Shown: positions 53,842 to 63,553 of the stretch, piece after piece | Position numbering within the stretch: the stretch's first letter is position 1 | Layout: each line of letters begins with the position of its first letter | Assembly (NCBI RefSeq): GCF_002563895.1 | Contig: NZ_PDJB01000001.1 | Coordinates: forward strand, 5,935,501 to 5,999,500 | Source: Pseudomonas lurida | Lineage (GTDB): Bacteria > Pseudomonadota > Gammaproteobacteria > Pseudomonadales > Pseudomonadaceae | Direction: 5' to 3' | DNA length: 64,000 nucleotides | The notes under the pieces: generated by a model | Told to the model about the DNA's origin: nothing | The model's database searches: none | Seen by the model: only the letters and a program-made list of their open reading frames with translations | Translations under genes and position numbers: made by a program

Positions 53842-54762
53842 ATGCAGATCGGAACCGTACTGCTTCTTTTCGTGGGCTTGGCCATCGCCATCCTGTTCAT
53901 GGGCTTCAAGGTCGTCCCCCAGGGTTATCAATGGACGGTCGAGCGTTTCGGCCGCTACACCAACACCCTGAAGCCTGGCCTGAACATCATCATCCCAGTC
54001 ATGGATCGCATCGGTCGCAAGATCAACGTGATGGAAAGCGTGCTGGATATTCCGCCCCAGGAAGTCATCACCGCCGACAACGCCACTGTGCAGATCGACG
54101 CCGTGTGCTTCTTCCAGGTCGTCAACACTGCCCAGGCGGCCTATGAGGTCAACAACCTCGAACACGCCATCCGCAACCTGCTGCAAACCAACATCCGTAC
54201 CGTGCTCGGCTCCATGGAGCTGGATGCGATGCTCAGCCAGCGTGACGGTATCAACGAAAAACTGCTGAAAACCGTGGACGAAGCGACCGCGCCGTGGGGC
54301 ATCAAGATCACCCGTATCGAGATCAAGGACATCAGCCCGCCCGCCGACCTGATGGCCGCCATGTCCGGCCAGATGAAAGCCGAACGGATCAAGCGTGCGC
54401 AAATCCTCGAAGCCGAAGGCCTGCGCGCCTCGGCGATCCTGACCGCCGAGGGTAAAAAGCAGGCGCAGATCCTTGAGGCGGAAGGTAGCCGGCAGGCAGC
54501 GTTCCTTGAATCCGAAGCCCGTGAGCGCCAGGCCGAAGCAGAAGCGCGTGCGACACAGGTGGTGTCGGAGGCGATTGCGTCAGGCAACGTGCAGGCGGTC
54601 AACTACTTCGTCGCGCAAAAATACATCGACGCACTGGGCAAGCTGGCCTCGGCCAACAACAGCAAGGTCATCCTGATGCCGCTGGAAGCGAGCCAAGTCA
54701 TCGGCGCGGTCGGCGGTATTGGCGAGATCGTCAAGGCAACGTTCGACAACAAGAAAGGCTGA
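53842..54762 (+). CDS. qmcA: SPFH/stomatin-type protein QmcA
   Basis: A 306-residue membrane protein with one N-terminal span (about 6-24) and an SPFH/band 7 domain: [41 protein letters not shown] and [21 protein letters not shown] long charged coiled-coil stretch of Ala/Glu/Arg (about 180-245) follows, the oligomerising part. Homologues form microdomain-like cages with FtsH or act on membrane-protein quality. It is translated just before an NfeD partner gene, with 10 bases between. Confidence 0.92.
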   Translation: MQIGTVLLLFVGLAIAILFMGFKVVPQGYQWTVERFGRYTNTLKPGLNIIIPVMDRIGRKINVMESVLDIPPQEVITADNATVQIDAVCFFQVVNTAQAAYEVNNLEHAIRNLLQTNIRTVLGSMELDAMLSQRDGINEKLLKTVDEATAPWGIKITRIEIKDISPPADLMAAMSGQMKAERIKRAQILEAEGLRASAILTAEGKKQAQILEAEGSRQAAFLESEARERQAEAEARATQVVSEAIASGNVQAVNYFVAQKYIDALGKLASANNSKVILMPLEASQVIGAVGGIGEIVKATFDNKKG

Positions 54763-54772
54763 GGCCAGCGCC

Positions 54773-55219
54773 ATGTGGGATTTCCTGCAGCATTTGTCGT
54801 TCTGGGATTGGCTGGCACTGGGTACCGTGCTGTTGATTCTCGAGGTATTTGGCGCTGGCGGTTACCTGTTGTGGATGGGTATCGCAGCGGCCGCCGTAGG
54901 CGTGATCAAGTTCCTGGTGCCGCCCTTGGGGCTGGAATGGCAGCTCCTGCTGTTCGCCGTGTTGTCGATCCTGACAGCGGTGTACTGGTGGAAGCGCCAG
55001 CGCAGCAGCGCCAAGGCCAGCGACCAACCGGGGCTGAACGAGCGGGGCTCGGAGCTGATCGGCCGCACCTTCATGGTGCACCAGGCCATCGTCGATGGGC
55101 GGGGCAAGGTAAAAGTCGGCGATGGCGTGTGGATGGTGACCGGCCCGGACAGCCCTGTAGGCGCTCAAGTCCGGGTGGTTGGCCAGGAGGGCGTGGTTTT
55201 GAAGGTAGAAACTGTTTAG
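54773..55219 (+). CDS. NfeD-like membrane protein
   Basis: A 148-residue partner of the preceding stomatin. Two or three N-terminal spans (FWDWLALGTVLLILEVFGAGGYLLWMGI and LEWQLLLFAVLSILTAVYWW) precede a soluble OB-fold domain (about 85-145) with GRTFMVHQAIVDGRGKVKVGDGVWMV. NfeD proteins regularly pair with SPFH proteins to form a membrane complex. The start at 54773 follows qmcA by 10 bases. The longer open frame overlaps qmcA and is rejected. Confidence 0.9.
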   Translation: MWDFLQHLSFWDWLALGTVLLILEVFGAGGYLLWMGIAAAAVGVIKFLVPPLGLEWQLLLFAVLSILTAVYWWKRQRSSAKASDQPGLNERGSELIGRTFMVHQAIVDGRGKVKVGDGVWMVTGPDSPVGAQVRVVGQEGVVLKVETV

Positions 55220-55288
55220 TCAGTGATGGAACTCGGTTGGCTTATCTACAATCATAAAGTACAGATAACCCACCCGGAGTCACCCATC

Positions 55289-55603
55289 ATGCGTCTCAAA
55301 TATGCTGTCGCAACCCTTGCTGTGCTTTCACTCCCTGTCGGTTCAGCCATGGCCGACAGCTTCTGGCGCAATGTCATCTCGTCGGGTGCCACTACCGGCT
55401 CGACGTACCTGACCTTCAAGGACCACAAGCTGGTGGTCGCCGCGCAAGACGACGCAGGCAGCTTCGTTGCCAGCGACGGCGGCATCCGTGGCCCGTACCT
55501 GGAAGCCGCGATGCAGAAAGTCCGCGCCGACAACCCTGGCCTGCAGGCCACGGATATGGAACTGGCCAACGCCATCCTTGCGAAAAACGCAGTGACCGAA
55601 TAA
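55289..55603 (+). CDS. DUF2388 exported protein
   Basis: A 104-residue protein with a signal peptide (cleavage after GSAMA) and mature DSFWRNVISSGATTGSTYLTFKDHKLV, the DUF2388 pattern typical of pseudomonads. Probably periplasmic, function unknown. The start at 55289 gives a normal signal peptide. The longer frame from 55223 does not. A strong terminator follows. Confidence 0.85.
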   Translation: MRLKYAVATLAVLSLPVGSAMADSFWRNVISSGATTGSTYLTFKDHKLVVAAQDDAGSFVASDGGIRGPYLEAAMQKVRADNPGLQATDMELANAILAKNAVTE

Positions 55604-55630
55604 CCGTTACCGAATATCACCAGCCCCAAG

Positions 55631-55660
55631 AAAAATGCCGCTTCACAGCGGCATTTTTTT
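55631..55660 (+). terminator. Intrinsic terminator after the DUF2388 gene
   Basis: A perfect 11-bp stem aaaaatgccgc/gcggcattttt with loop ttcaca, ending in a T-run, lies 27 bases after the stop codon. Confidence 0.95.
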
Positions 55661-55779
55661 GTCCGAAGGGCGACGATTCATTCACAGGCGACAGGCTATA
55701 TTCAGTCAAGCCGTGCAACCATGCCGGTACTGATACCTTGCTTACTCATCGCCAATCTGAAACGGATGCCTTCGTCGTC

Positions 55780-56922
55780 ATGAGCCAACAGCCCTTCCTG
55801 CCGTTTTCCAAACCCACCATTGATGAAGCCACCATTTCGGCAGTAGGCGACGTATTACGCTCAGGCTGGATCACCAGCGGGCCGAAAGTGCAGGCCTTCG
55901 AGGCACAGCTGTCGGAATACTTTGGCGGCCGGCCGGTGCGCACCTTCAACTCGGGCACTTGCACCATGGAGATTGCCTTGCGCATCGCCGGTATCGGCCC
56001 GGGTGATGAAGTCATCACCACGCCGATCTCTTGGGTTGCCACAGCCAACGTCATTCTGGAAGTGGGTGCTACGCCCGTATTTGCCGATATCGACCCGGTG
56101 ACGCGCAATATCGACCTGGCCCAGGTAGAAGCTGCCATTACCCCGCGCACCAAGGCGATCATCCCGGTATACCTGGCCGGCCTGCCGCTGGACATGCCGA
56201 TGCTGTATGCCCTGGCGAACAAGTACAACCTGCGCATCGTCGAGGATGCTGCCCAGGCGCTGGGTTCCAGTTGGGATGGCGAGCGTATCGGCGCCACTGG
56301 CGATTTTGTCTCGTTCAGCTTCCAGGCCAACAAGAACATCACGTCTTCCGAGGGCGGTTGCCTGGTATTGAACAATGCCGAAGAAGCGCGGCTGGCCGAG
56401 AAATATCGCCTGCAAGGCGTTACCCGCACCGGCTTCGACGGCCTGGACGTGGACGTGCTGGGCGGCAAGTTCAACATGACCGACATCGCCGCAGCCATCG
56501 GCCTGGGGCAATTTGCCCATATCGAGAAGATCACCGCGCATCGCCAGAACCTGGCGCGACACTATTTCAAATGCTTTGGCGGTGACTTTGAAGAACAATA
56601 CGGCGCACAGTTGCCGCCGGCTGATTTCGAAAACAGCAACTGGCACCTGTTCCAGCTCGTGCTGCCGGAGCGTCAGGACGGCCTGCCTGCCCGCGCGACC
56701 TTCATGGAGCAGATGCAGGCTCATGGCGTAGGCATTGGCTATCACTACCCGCCGATCCACCTGCTGAGCCTTTATCGGGCACAGGGGTTCAAGGAAGGCA
56801 TGTTCCCGGTGGCGGAGAGGGTTGGGCGTTTGATCGTGTCGCTGCCGATGTTTACGGCGATGACAGAGGCGGATGTGGAGCGATCGGTAGCGGCAGTCAA
56901 AGCGGTGCTCAAGGCCGGCTAA
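55780..56922 (+). CDS. DegT/DnrJ/EryC1/StrS aminotransferase, ArnB-like
   Basis: A 380-residue PLP sugar-aminotransferase. Motifs: PFSKPTIDEATISAVGDVLRSGWITSGPKV (typical ArnB start), NSGTCTMEIAL, VEDAAQALGSSWDG, and the catalytic Lys in SFQANKNITSSEGGCLV (about residue 187). It resembles ArnB, which makes UDP-4-amino-4-deoxy-L-arabinose, but no other arn gene is nearby, so it could act in another nucleotide-sugar pathway. The start at 55780 (MSQQPFLPFSKPT) matches homologues better than 55738. Confidence 0.86.
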   Translation: MSQQPFLPFSKPTIDEATISAVGDVLRSGWITSGPKVQAFEAQLSEYFGGRPVRTFNSGTCTMEIALRIAGIGPGDEVITTPISWVATANVILEVGATPVFADIDPVTRNIDLAQVEAAITPRTKAIIPVYLAGLPLDMPMLYALANKYNLRIVEDAAQALGSSWDGERIGATGDFVSFSFQANKNITSSEGGCLVLNNAEEARLAEKYRLQGVTRTGFDGLDVDVLGGKFNMTDIAAAIGLGQFAHIEKITAHRQNLARHYFKCFGGDFEEQYGAQLPPADFENSNWHLFQLVLPERQDGLPARATFMEQMQAHGVGIGYHYPPIHLLSLYRAQGFKEGMFPVAERVGRLIVSLPMFTAMTEADVERSVAAVKAVLKAG

Positions 56923-56931
56923 CCACAACCA

Positions 56932-57021
56932 ACTGTGGGAGCTGGCTCGCCTGCGATTGCGTCACCTGGGTATCACTGATACACCAAGGTGCCCGCAACG
57001 CAGGCGAGCCAGCTCCCACAT
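56932..57021. repeat. REPIN
   Basis: Arms ctgtgggagctggctcgcctg and caggcgagccagctcccaca are exact inverted copies around a 48-base centre. It is located between the convergent DegT and gcvH genes. Confidence 0.93.
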
Positions 57022-57049
57022 TGTTTTGAGCCGTTGTAGCCCTTGGCGT

Positions 57050-57433
57050 TTACTCGCCGATGGCGGCTTTGTAGCCAGCGGCATCCAGCAGTTTTTCCAG
57101 GTCAGCCGGGTTGCTTGGCTTGAGCTTGAAGATCCACGCGCCGTACGGGTCGGAGTTCAGCAGCTCAGGGCTACCACCCAGCTCTTCGTTGACGGCGATC
57201 ACTTCGCCTGCAACCGGGGCGTAGATATCCGAAGCGGCCTTGACCGACTCAACCACACCCGCCTGATCTGTCGCGCCAAACTGGGCGCCAACTTCGGCCA
57301 ACTCAACGAATACCACGTCACCCAACGCTTCCTGAGCATGGTCGGAAATACCGACGGTCACGGTGCCGTCAGCTTCCAGGCGCGCCCATTCGTGGCTTTC
57401 GGCAAAACGCAGGTCGGCAGGGATATCGCTCAT
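57050..57433 (-). CDS. gcvH: Glycine cleavage system H protein
   Basis: The lipoyl carrier of the glycine cleavage system, 127 residues. The lipoylation Lys lies in [20 protein letters not shown] (about residue 65). [20 protein letters not shown] at the start matches the family. It follows gcvT by 53 bases on the same strand. The usual P-protein gene is not present downstream, where a convergent DegT gene lies instead. Confidence 0.95.
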   Translation of the reverse strand: MSDIPADLRFAESHEWARLEADGTVTVGISDHAQEALGDVVFVELAEVGAQFGATDQAGVVESVKAASDIYAPVAGEVIAVNEELGGSPELLNSDPYGAWIFKLKPSNPADLEKLLDAAGYKAAIGE

Positions 57434-57486
57434 AGTCTGTGTCCTCAAGAAGTAATGTCAGCGGCCATTGGCCTGCCGGAAATAGG

Positions 57487-58569
57487 TTAGATCAAGGTTT
57501 TGCCATGGCGCACGAAGGTCGGTTTGACCACTCGAACCGGGTACCACTTACCGCGGATTTCCACTTCGGCCCGATCAGCGGTTGCCGTCGGAACACGCGC
57601 CAGGGCAATGGATTTGCTCAGCGTAGGAGAGAAACTACCACTGGTGATCTCCCCTTCGCCAATATTGGCGATACGAACCACCTGGTGAGCGCGCAAAACC
57701 CCGCGCTCTTCCAGTACCAGCCCGACCAGTTTCCACTGCACGCCGGCGGCTTTTTCCGCTTCCAGCGCGGCACGACCAATGAAATTGCGCTCGACAGGCT
57801 CCCAGGCGATGCTCCAGGCCATGTTCGACGCCAAGGGCGAAACATCCTGATGGATATCCTGGCCGTACAGGTTCATGCCGGCTTCCAGGCGCAGGGTATC
57901 GCGGGCGCCGAGGCCGATGGGTGAAATACCAGCGCCCACCAGGTCGTTGAAAAAGCCCGGCGCCTGATCGGCCGGCAAGACAATCTCCAGGCCGTCTTCG
58001 CCGGTGTAGCCCGTACGAGCGATAAACCAATCGCCATCGGCCTGAGCCTCGAAGGGCTTGAGCTGGTGAATCAGGGTGCCGCGAGACTGGGTCACCAACT
58101 CGGCAATCTTCTGCCGGGCGTGGGGCCCCTGGATGGCCAGCATGGCCAACTCGGACCGCTCATGCAGGTGCACCTGATAGTCGCCCAGTTGCGCGTGCAT
58201 CCAGGCGATGTCCTGATCGCGGGTGGCAGCATTGACCACCAGCCGATAGGCCGCCTCGGTGCGGTAGACAATCATGTCGTCCACCACGCCGCCCTTTTCG
58301 TTGAGCATGGCGCTGTACAACGCACGGCCGCAGCCATGCAGACGTTCGACATCATTGGCCAGCAGGTGCTGGAGCCATTCCTTGGCCTGGGGGCCGGTGA
58401 CATCGATCACGGTCATATGAGATACATCGAACACCCCGCAGTCGCGTCGCACCTGATGGTGCTCTTCAACTTGCGAGCCGTAGTGCAAAGGCATATCCCA
58501 ACCGCCAAAATCGACCATTTTCGCGCCGAGGGCGAGATGCAGGTCATACAGAGGCGTACGCTGTCCCAT
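57487..58569 (-). CDS. gcvT: Glycine cleavage T protein (aminomethyltransferase)
   Basis: Transfers the methylene of aminomethyl-lipoyl GcvH to tetrahydrofolate and releases ammonia. 360 residues: MGQRTPLYDLHLALGAKMVDFGGWDMPLHYGSQ, GVFDVSHMTVIDV, the folate-binding RTGYTGEDGLEIVLP and the C-terminal EITSGSFSPTL. The start at 58569 (MGQRTPLYDLH) has AAGGAG upstream. The longer frame is not conserved. I see no glycine riboswitch in the 156 bases upstream. Confidence 0.95.
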   Translation of the reverse strand: MGQRTPLYDLHLALGAKMVDFGGWDMPLHYGSQVEEHHQVRRDCGVFDVSHMTVIDVTGPQAKEWLQHLLANDVERLHGCGRALYSAMLNEKGGVVDDMIVYRTEAAYRLVVNAATRDQDIAWMHAQLGDYQVHLHERSELAMLAIQGPHARQKIAELVTQSRGTLIHQLKPFEAQADGDWFIARTGYTGEDGLEIVLPADQAPGFFNDLVGAGISPIGLGARDTLRLEAGMNLYGQDIHQDVSPLASNMAWSIAWEPVERNFIGRAALEAEKAAGVQWKLVGLVLEERGVLRAHQVVRIANIGEGEITSGSFSPTLSKSIALARVPTATADRAEVEIRGKWYPVRVVKPTFVRHGKTLI

Positions 58570-58725
58570 GGGTTTCTCCTTCCGGGCTTGGCGAAGGTGC
58601 GCAGCCTTGCCGTTCGTGCCGGACACCTTGAATTACAAGGCCTGCAGCCACGCCCAGCGACTCGATCCGAAAGACGGACCGCACCGAATGCCGCGCATTG
58701 TAGCTGCAAGCCGTAGGACTGGCAC

Positions 58726-60342
58726 CTAACCGATTTGCCGGGCGGAGCGTCGGATCAGCCCGATCACCGGTAACAGGCCCACAAGCACCAGGGTCAACGC
58801 CGGCAAAGAGGCCCGTGCCCACTCGCCTTCGCTGGTCATTTCAAAGATCCGCACCGCCAGGGTGTCCCAGCCAAATGGGCGCATCAGCAGGGTAGCGGGC
58901 ATTTCCTTGAGCACATCGACAAACACCAGCAGCGCCGCGCTCAAGGCCCCCGGCATCAGCAACGGTAGATACACTTTGCAAAACAGTCGTGGGCCACTGA
59001 CGCCAAGACTGCGTGCAGCCTCCGGCAAGGACGGCCGGATACGCGCCAGGCTATTTTCCAGCGGCCCATAGGCCACCGCCAGGAAACGCACCAGATAAGC
59101 CAGCACCAAGGCCGACAGGCTGCCTAACAGCAACGGCTTGCCCGCACCGCCGAGCCAACCGGACAGCGGCACCACCAGTTCACGGTCCAGGTAGCTGAAC
59201 GCCAACATGATCGACACTGCCAGCACCGAGCCCGGCAGCGCGTAGCCGACATTGGCTAGGCTGATGCCGGAGCGGATCGCGCGGGTCGGCGCCAGGCGAT
59301 TGGCGAAGGCCAGCACCAGTGCCACGCTGACGGTAATCAAGGCGGCGATACCCCCCAAGTAAAGGGTATGGATGATCAAGCCGGAATAACGCTCGTCCAG
59401 ATCGAAGCGGCCGCGCTGCCAGAACCAGGCCACCAGTTGCAGCATCGGGATGACAAAGGCGCAGGCGACCACCAACCCACACCAGCTCGTGGCCGCTGCA
59501 GCCTTGAGTCCGCGCAGGTGATACAGCGCCCTGCCCCGTGGTCGCTCATTGCTCGGTCGGCTCGCGCCCCGGGCACGCCGCTCGCCATACAACACCAGCA
59601 TCACCACCAGCAGCAACAGGCTGGCCAATTGGGCGGCGCTGGAAAGGCTGAAAAAGCCGTACCACGTCTTGTAGATGGCCGTGGTGAACGTGTCGAAGTT
59701 GAACACTGAAACCGCGCCGAAATCCGCCAGGGTTTCCATCAGCGCCAGCGCCACTCCGGCACCAATCGCCGGCCGTGCCATGGGCAGGGCCACGTGCCAG
59801 AACGCTCGCCAGGGTGATTGCCCAAGCACCCGCGCCGCTTCCATCAAGCCTTTGCCCTGTGCCAGGAATGCGGTGCGCGCCAGCAAGTAGACGTAGGGGT
59901 AGAACACCAGCACCAGCACGATGATCACACCGCTGGTGGAACGCACCCGCGGCAGCCTCAAGCCGGAGCCGAACCATTCGCGCAGCAGGGTTTGCACAGG
60001 CCCTGAGAAGTCCAGCAGGCCGACAAACACGAACGCCAGCACATACGCAGGAATGGCGAAAGGCAGCATCAGCGCCCAGTCGAGCCAGCGACGGCCGGGA
60101 AACTCGCAGAGGCTGGTCAGCCAGGCCAGGCTGACACCCAGCACAGTCACGCCGACACCGACACCCACCACCAGGGTCAGCGTATTGCCCAGCAAGCGCG
60201 GCATCTGGGTTTCCCAGAGGTGCGACCAGATCTGGTTGTCGATACTTTGCCAGGACAGCAACAGCACGCTCAGCGGCATCAGCACCAAGGCGGCGACGGT
60301 AAAGACCGGCAGGTACCAACGGCGTTGGGCGGGGTGGGCCAA
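58726..60342 (-). CDS. fbpB: Iron(III) ABC transporter permease, fused FbpB type
   Basis: A 538-residue permease with two fused six-span halves (each about 250 residues), the FbpB/SfuB form. EAA-type loops: LMEAARVLGQSPWRAFWHVALPMARPAI (first half) and LPEAARSLGVSGPRLFCKVYLPLLMPGAL (second half). It transports ferric iron from FbpA into the cytoplasm. No ATPase gene (fbpC) occurs in the window, so the partner is elsewhere. It lies 163 bases after fbpA, with a REPIN between. Confidence 0.9.
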   Translation of the reverse strand: MAHPAQRRWYLPVFTVAALVLMPLSVLLLSWQSIDNQIWSHLWETQMPRLLGNTLTLVVGVGVGVTVLGVSLAWLTSLCEFPGRRWLDWALMLPFAIPAYVLAFVFVGLLDFSGPVQTLLREWFGSGLRLPRVRSTSGVIIVLVLVFYPYVYLLARTAFLAQGKGLMEAARVLGQSPWRAFWHVALPMARPAIGAGVALALMETLADFGAVSVFNFDTFTTAIYKTWYGFFSLSSAAQLASLLLLVVMLVLYGERRARGASRPSNERPRGRALYHLRGLKAAAATSWCGLVVACAFVIPMLQLVAWFWQRGRFDLDERYSGLIIHTLYLGGIAALITVSVALVLAFANRLAPTRAIRSGISLANVGYALPGSVLAVSIMLAFSYLDRELVVPLSGWLGGAGKPLLLGSLSALVLAYLVRFLAVAYGPLENSLARIRPSLPEAARSLGVSGPRLFCKVYLPLLMPGALSAALLVFVDVLKEMPATLLMRPFGWDTLAVRIFEMTSEGEWARASLPALTLVLVGLLPVIGLIRRSARQIG

Positions 60343-60385
60343 AGGTTATTCTCAGTGGATGAATATCTTGAAGTCGCCGCTAGCC

Positions 60386-60479
60386 AATGTGGGAGCTGGC
60401 TAGCCTGCGATGCAGACACCTCGGTATATCCGTGTCATACCGAGGTGATGCTATCGCAGGCTAGCCAGCTCCCACATTT
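60386..60479. repeat. REPIN
   Basis: Arms aatgtgggagctggctagcc and ggctagccagctcccacatt are exact inverted copies. The centre (acctcggtatatccgtgtcataccgaggt) is itself inverted, giving a nested hairpin. It lies between fbpA and fbpB and may set transcript levels. Confidence 0.93.
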
Positions 60480-60505
60480 GGACTGCAGTGTTTTTTAAAT
60501 GTGTA

Positions 60506-61510
60506 TCAGTTCCAGCCAGCCCGATCCATCAACCGAATCGCCTCAGCCTGGCGTTTGCCCGCCACTTCCACCGGCAAGGTGTCCGCCACGAACTTGCCCC
60601 AGGTCGCCACTTCGGCCGACGGCGGCACCGCTGGGTTGGCTGGGAACTCCTGGTTCACGTCGGCGAAGATCTTTTGCGCCTCAGGCGTGGTCATCCACTC
60701 CACCAGCGCCTTGGCCGCTTCCGGGTGCGGCGCGTGCTGGGTCAGGCCGATGCCCGACAGGTTCACGTGCACGCCACGGTCGCCCTGGTTCGGCCAGAAC
60801 AGCTTCACCGCCAGGTCCGGCTTCTGCTTGTGCAGGCGCCCGTAGTAGTAGGTGTTGACGATGCCCACGTCGCACTGCCCGGCGTTGATGGCTTCGAGCA
60901 CGGCAATGTCATCGGAGAACACGTCAGTGGACAGGTTGTTGACCCAGCCCTTGACGATTTCCTCGGTCTTGGCCGCGCCGTGGGTTTCGATCAGGGTGGC
61001 GGTCAGCGACTGGTTGTAGACCTTTTTCGCCGTGCGCAGGCACAGGCGGCCTTCCCACTGCTTGTCGGCCAGGGCTTCGTAAGTCGTGAGGTCACCCGGT
61101 TTGACCCGGTCGGTGGAATAGGCGATGGTCCGGGCACGCAGGCTCAAGCCGGTCCAGGTGTGTTTGGAAGAGCGATATTGCAGGGGAATATTCTTGTCGA
61201 TCACCGCCGAGGTGAACGGTTGCAGGATACCCATTTGCTCGGCCTGCCAGAGGTTCCCAGCATCAACAGTGAGCAGCAGGTCGGCAGTGGCGTTTTCGCC
61301 CTCGGCCTTGATGCGCTGCATCAGCGGGGCTTCCTTGTCGGTGATGAACTTCACCTGCACGCCGGTCTTCTTGGTATAGGCATCGAACACCGGCTTGATC
61401 AGTTCGTCGATGCGCGAGGAGTAGACCACCACTTCGTCGGCCGCCTGCACAGTGGTGCTGCCGATCAGGGTGAGTGCCAGAGCAGTCAGGAGGCGCTTGG
61501 GTGCCAACAT
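60506..61510 (-). CDS. fbpA: Iron(III)-binding protein FbpA
   Basis: Periplasmic ferric-iron-binding protein, 334 residues. Signal peptide to TVQA, mature [22 protein letters not shown]. The iron-binding tyrosine pair is seen in [15 protein letters not shown] (about residue 220), with further contacts in the domain hinge. It feeds the FbpB permease. Iron regulation is likely: a partial Fur-box-like sequence lies 30-48 bases upstream. Confidence 0.92.
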   Translation of the reverse strand: MLAPKRLLTALALTLIGSTTVQAADEVVVYSSRIDELIKPVFDAYTKKTGVQVKFITDKEAPLMQRIKAEGENATADLLLTVDAGNLWQAEQMGILQPFTSAVIDKNIPLQYRSSKHTWTGLSLRARTIAYSTDRVKPGDLTTYEALADKQWEGRLCLRTAKKVYNQSLTATLIETHGAAKTEEIVKGWVNNLSTDVFSDDIAVLEAINAGQCDVGIVNTYYYGRLHKQKPDLAVKLFWPNQGDRGVHVNLSGIGLTQHAPHPEAAKALVEWMTTPEAQKIFADVNQEFPANPAVPPSAEVATWGKFVADTLPVEVAGKRQAEAIRLMDRAGWN

Positions 61511-61837
61511 GGGGACGGTCTCTCATTTGCAAAAAGAGGGCAAATGATAAGGACTCACATTTAGTGGCGCTTGGTCGAGGCGTTACCAGATGTTGCAGCC
61601 CGGATTTGCACTGTGAACGCCCTGACAACGAACGCTAACCACGCTTCGACGCGAGTAGCTCTTGAGCTTGATCCTGCCTTTGATCCAAGGCGCCCCCCAG
61701 GAACCCAAAGTGGCCGTTACCTGGATAACAGGTATGTACTCGGTCTGATCCAATACCCAGGTCGCCCGTCAGGCCGCTTTCGCGGGCAAGCCCGCTCCCA
61801 CATTTCTGGATCGCGGGGTTACGCTGTCGGGCCGCGC
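61511..61837. other. Gap upstream of fbpA with partial Fur box and a REP
   Basis: 327 bases without a gene. At 61540-61558 gcaaatgataaggactcac matches the 19-bp Fur consensus at 12 positions, with one intact half (aatgataa), so iron control of fbpA is plausible but weak. A second inverted pair (ttacc/ggtaa region, 61717-61731: gttacctggataaca) and a single REP arm at 61776-61805 follow. No other structure was noticed. Confidence 0.5.
61776..61805. repeat. Single REP arm
   Basis: The sequence ctttcgcgggcaagcccgct (continuing cccacattt) is one REP arm without an opposing partner nearby. It is located just downstream of the ubiquinone-hydroxylase gene at 61838. Confidence 0.8.
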
Positions 61838-63064
61838 CTACAGGGGTTTGGCGAGATCGGGCAAGTCACCGGTCAAGCCCAAGGCTTGGCGCACGAACAC
61901 CGCCTTGGCTTCGGGCATCTGGTCGACGAGCTTCAGGCCGGCATTGCGCAACCAGCGCAGCGGCAGTTGATCGGCCTGGAACAGGCGCTCGAAACCTTCC
62001 ATCGCCGCCATCAACGCCAGGTTGTGCGGCATGCGTCGACGTTCGTAACGGCTCAGCACCTTCACGTCCGCCAGTCGTTCACCCCGCTCGGTCGCCGCCA
62101 ACAGCACTTCGGCCAACACCGCGGCATCCAGGAAACCCAGGTTCACGCCCTGCCCCGCCAAGGGGTGGATGACATGGGCCGCGTCGCCAATCAACGCCAG
62201 GCCTTCGGCCACATAGCGCTTGGCATGTCGCTGACGCAACGGCACGCAGACACGCGGGTCGGCGCTGATCACGTGACCCAGTTGCCCTTCGAAGGCGCGC
62301 TCCAGTTCACGGCAAAAGCTTTCATCGTCCAACGCCATCAAGCGTTCAGATTCGGCCGGCGTGGTCGACCAGACGATCGAGCACCAATCCTCCTGTCCAT
62401 CCCGCACCAGCGGCAAAAACGCCAGTGGGCCGGTATCGGTAAACCGTTGCCATGCCGTGCGCTGATGCGGCTGGCTGCTGCGCACGCTGGTAACGATGGC
62501 GTTATGCAGGTAATCCCATTCGCGGGTCGCGGTGCCGGTCAGGCGGCGCACAGCGGAATGGGCGCCGTCAGCGGCCACCACCAGGGGCGCGCGCAATTTG
62601 CGCCCATCGGCCAACGTCAGCAGCCAGTCATCGCCGGAGCGGCGCATCTGTTCCAGGCGTGCATTGGCAAGCAGGCCCAGGTCGCAGTCATGCAGGCGGT
62701 CAAGCAAGGCATCCTGAACCACGCGGTTCTCGACGATGTGCCCGAGCACCTCGGCATGCACGCTGGCCGCCGAGAAGTGGATCTGCCCGGTGCCGCTGCC
62801 GTCCCACACCTGCATCTCGCCGTAGGGGCTGGCGCGCCGTGAGACGATGCCGTCCCATACACCCAGGCGCTCGAGGATGCGCTGGCTGGCGGCGGACAAG
62901 GCACTCACCCGGGGCTCGAAGGCCGCGTCGCGGTCGAACGGCTTGACACTCAGCGGGCTGCCGTCGAGCAGCAGCACCTGCAAGCCACTGCCCTGCAACG
63001 CCAGCGCCAGGGCGCTTCCGACCATTCCGGCCCCGACAATCAGCACATCTGCGCGCATGTCCAT
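61838..63064 (-). CDS. UbiH/UbiF/VisC/COQ6-family FAD hydroxylase
   Basis: A 408-residue FAD monooxygenase of the ubiquinone-biosynthesis family. FAD fold VLIVGAGMVGSALALALQGSG (about 7-27), DG motif VVAADGAHSAVRRLTG, and the second FAD motif LIGDAAHVIHPLAGQGVNLGFLDA (about 288-311). It adds a ring hydroxyl during ubiquinone synthesis. Which position is not clear because UbiF, UbiH and UbiI look alike. The next gene upstream starts 3 bases away and the ubiH gene follows, so they form one operon. Confidence 0.9.
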   Translation of the reverse strand: MDMRADVLIVGAGMVGSALALALQGSGLQVLLLDGSPLSVKPFDRDAAFEPRVSALSAASQRILERLGVWDGIVSRRASPYGEMQVWDGSGTGQIHFSAASVHAEVLGHIVENRVVQDALLDRLHDCDLGLLANARLEQMRRSGDDWLLTLADGRKLRAPLVVAADGAHSAVRRLTGTATREWDYLHNAIVTSVRSSQPHQRTAWQRFTDTGPLAFLPLVRDGQEDWCSIVWSTTPAESERLMALDDESFCRELERAFEGQLGHVISADPRVCVPLRQRHAKRYVAEGLALIGDAAHVIHPLAGQGVNLGFLDAAVLAEVLLAATERGERLADVKVLSRYERRRMPHNLALMAAMEGFERLFQADQLPLRWLRNAGLKLVDQMPEAKAVFVRQALGLTGDLPDLAKPL

Positions 63065-63067
63065 GCT

Positions 63068-63553
63068 TTAAGCCTGTCTCACTGGCGGCTTGCGCCGCAC
63101 GTAAAGGGTTTTATCGACCCGCGCCACCAGGGTGCCGGAGCCGTCATGAATCTGCACCTCGAGGTGGGGCAAATATTTCTCGCCACCTTCGGTCTGTCGA
63201 CGAATCTCGTCCAGCAAGGCCTCGTCGATGGAAAATTCGGCATACACCGGGCCTTTGCCCGGCGAAACGAAGTCGATACTCGCGGCCTTGTCCCACACGA
63301 TGTAATCGCGCCCCAGGTTCTCCATCAGCATCAGCATGTAGAACGGGTCGACCATCGAATACAGGCTGCCGCCGAATTGCGTGCCGACATAGTTGCGGTT
63401 GTACCAGCCCAGGCCCATGCGCACTTTGACGTGACGAAAGTCGGCGCTCATGTGCCGGACGCTGACCCCCGCCCCCAGGTAGGGCGGATACAGGGTCATG
63501 ACCCAACGCAACAACCGCGCCTTGCCCAGGCGCTCGATCAACCCCTTACGCAT
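63068..63553 (-). CDS. DUF4442/hotdog-fold thioesterase-like protein
   Basis: A 161-residue protein with hotdog-fold features: a long N-terminal helix, [40 protein letters not shown] (about 46-85) and [16 protein letters not shown]. Most resemble DUF4442 acyl-CoA thioesterase-like proteins. The Asp in VDPFYML sits at the usual catalytic acid position, but activity is unproven. It overlaps the ubiH gene end by 8 bases and is followed 3 bases later by the UbiH-family gene, so it lies inside the ubiquinone operon. Confidence 0.75.
   Translation of the reverse strand: MRKGLIERLGKARLLRWVMTLYPPYLGAGVSVRHMSADFRHVKVRMGLGWYNRNYVGTQFGGSLYSMVDPFYMLMLMENLGRDYIVWDKAASIDFVSPGKGPVYAEFSIDEALLDEIRRQTEGGEKYLPHLEVQIHDGSGTLVARVDKTLYVRRKPPVRQA

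Noticed and set aside
58570..58725. Glycine riboswitch upstream of gcvT
   Set aside because: Looked for because gcvT operons often have one. I saw none of the conserved glycine-aptamer core in this stretch.
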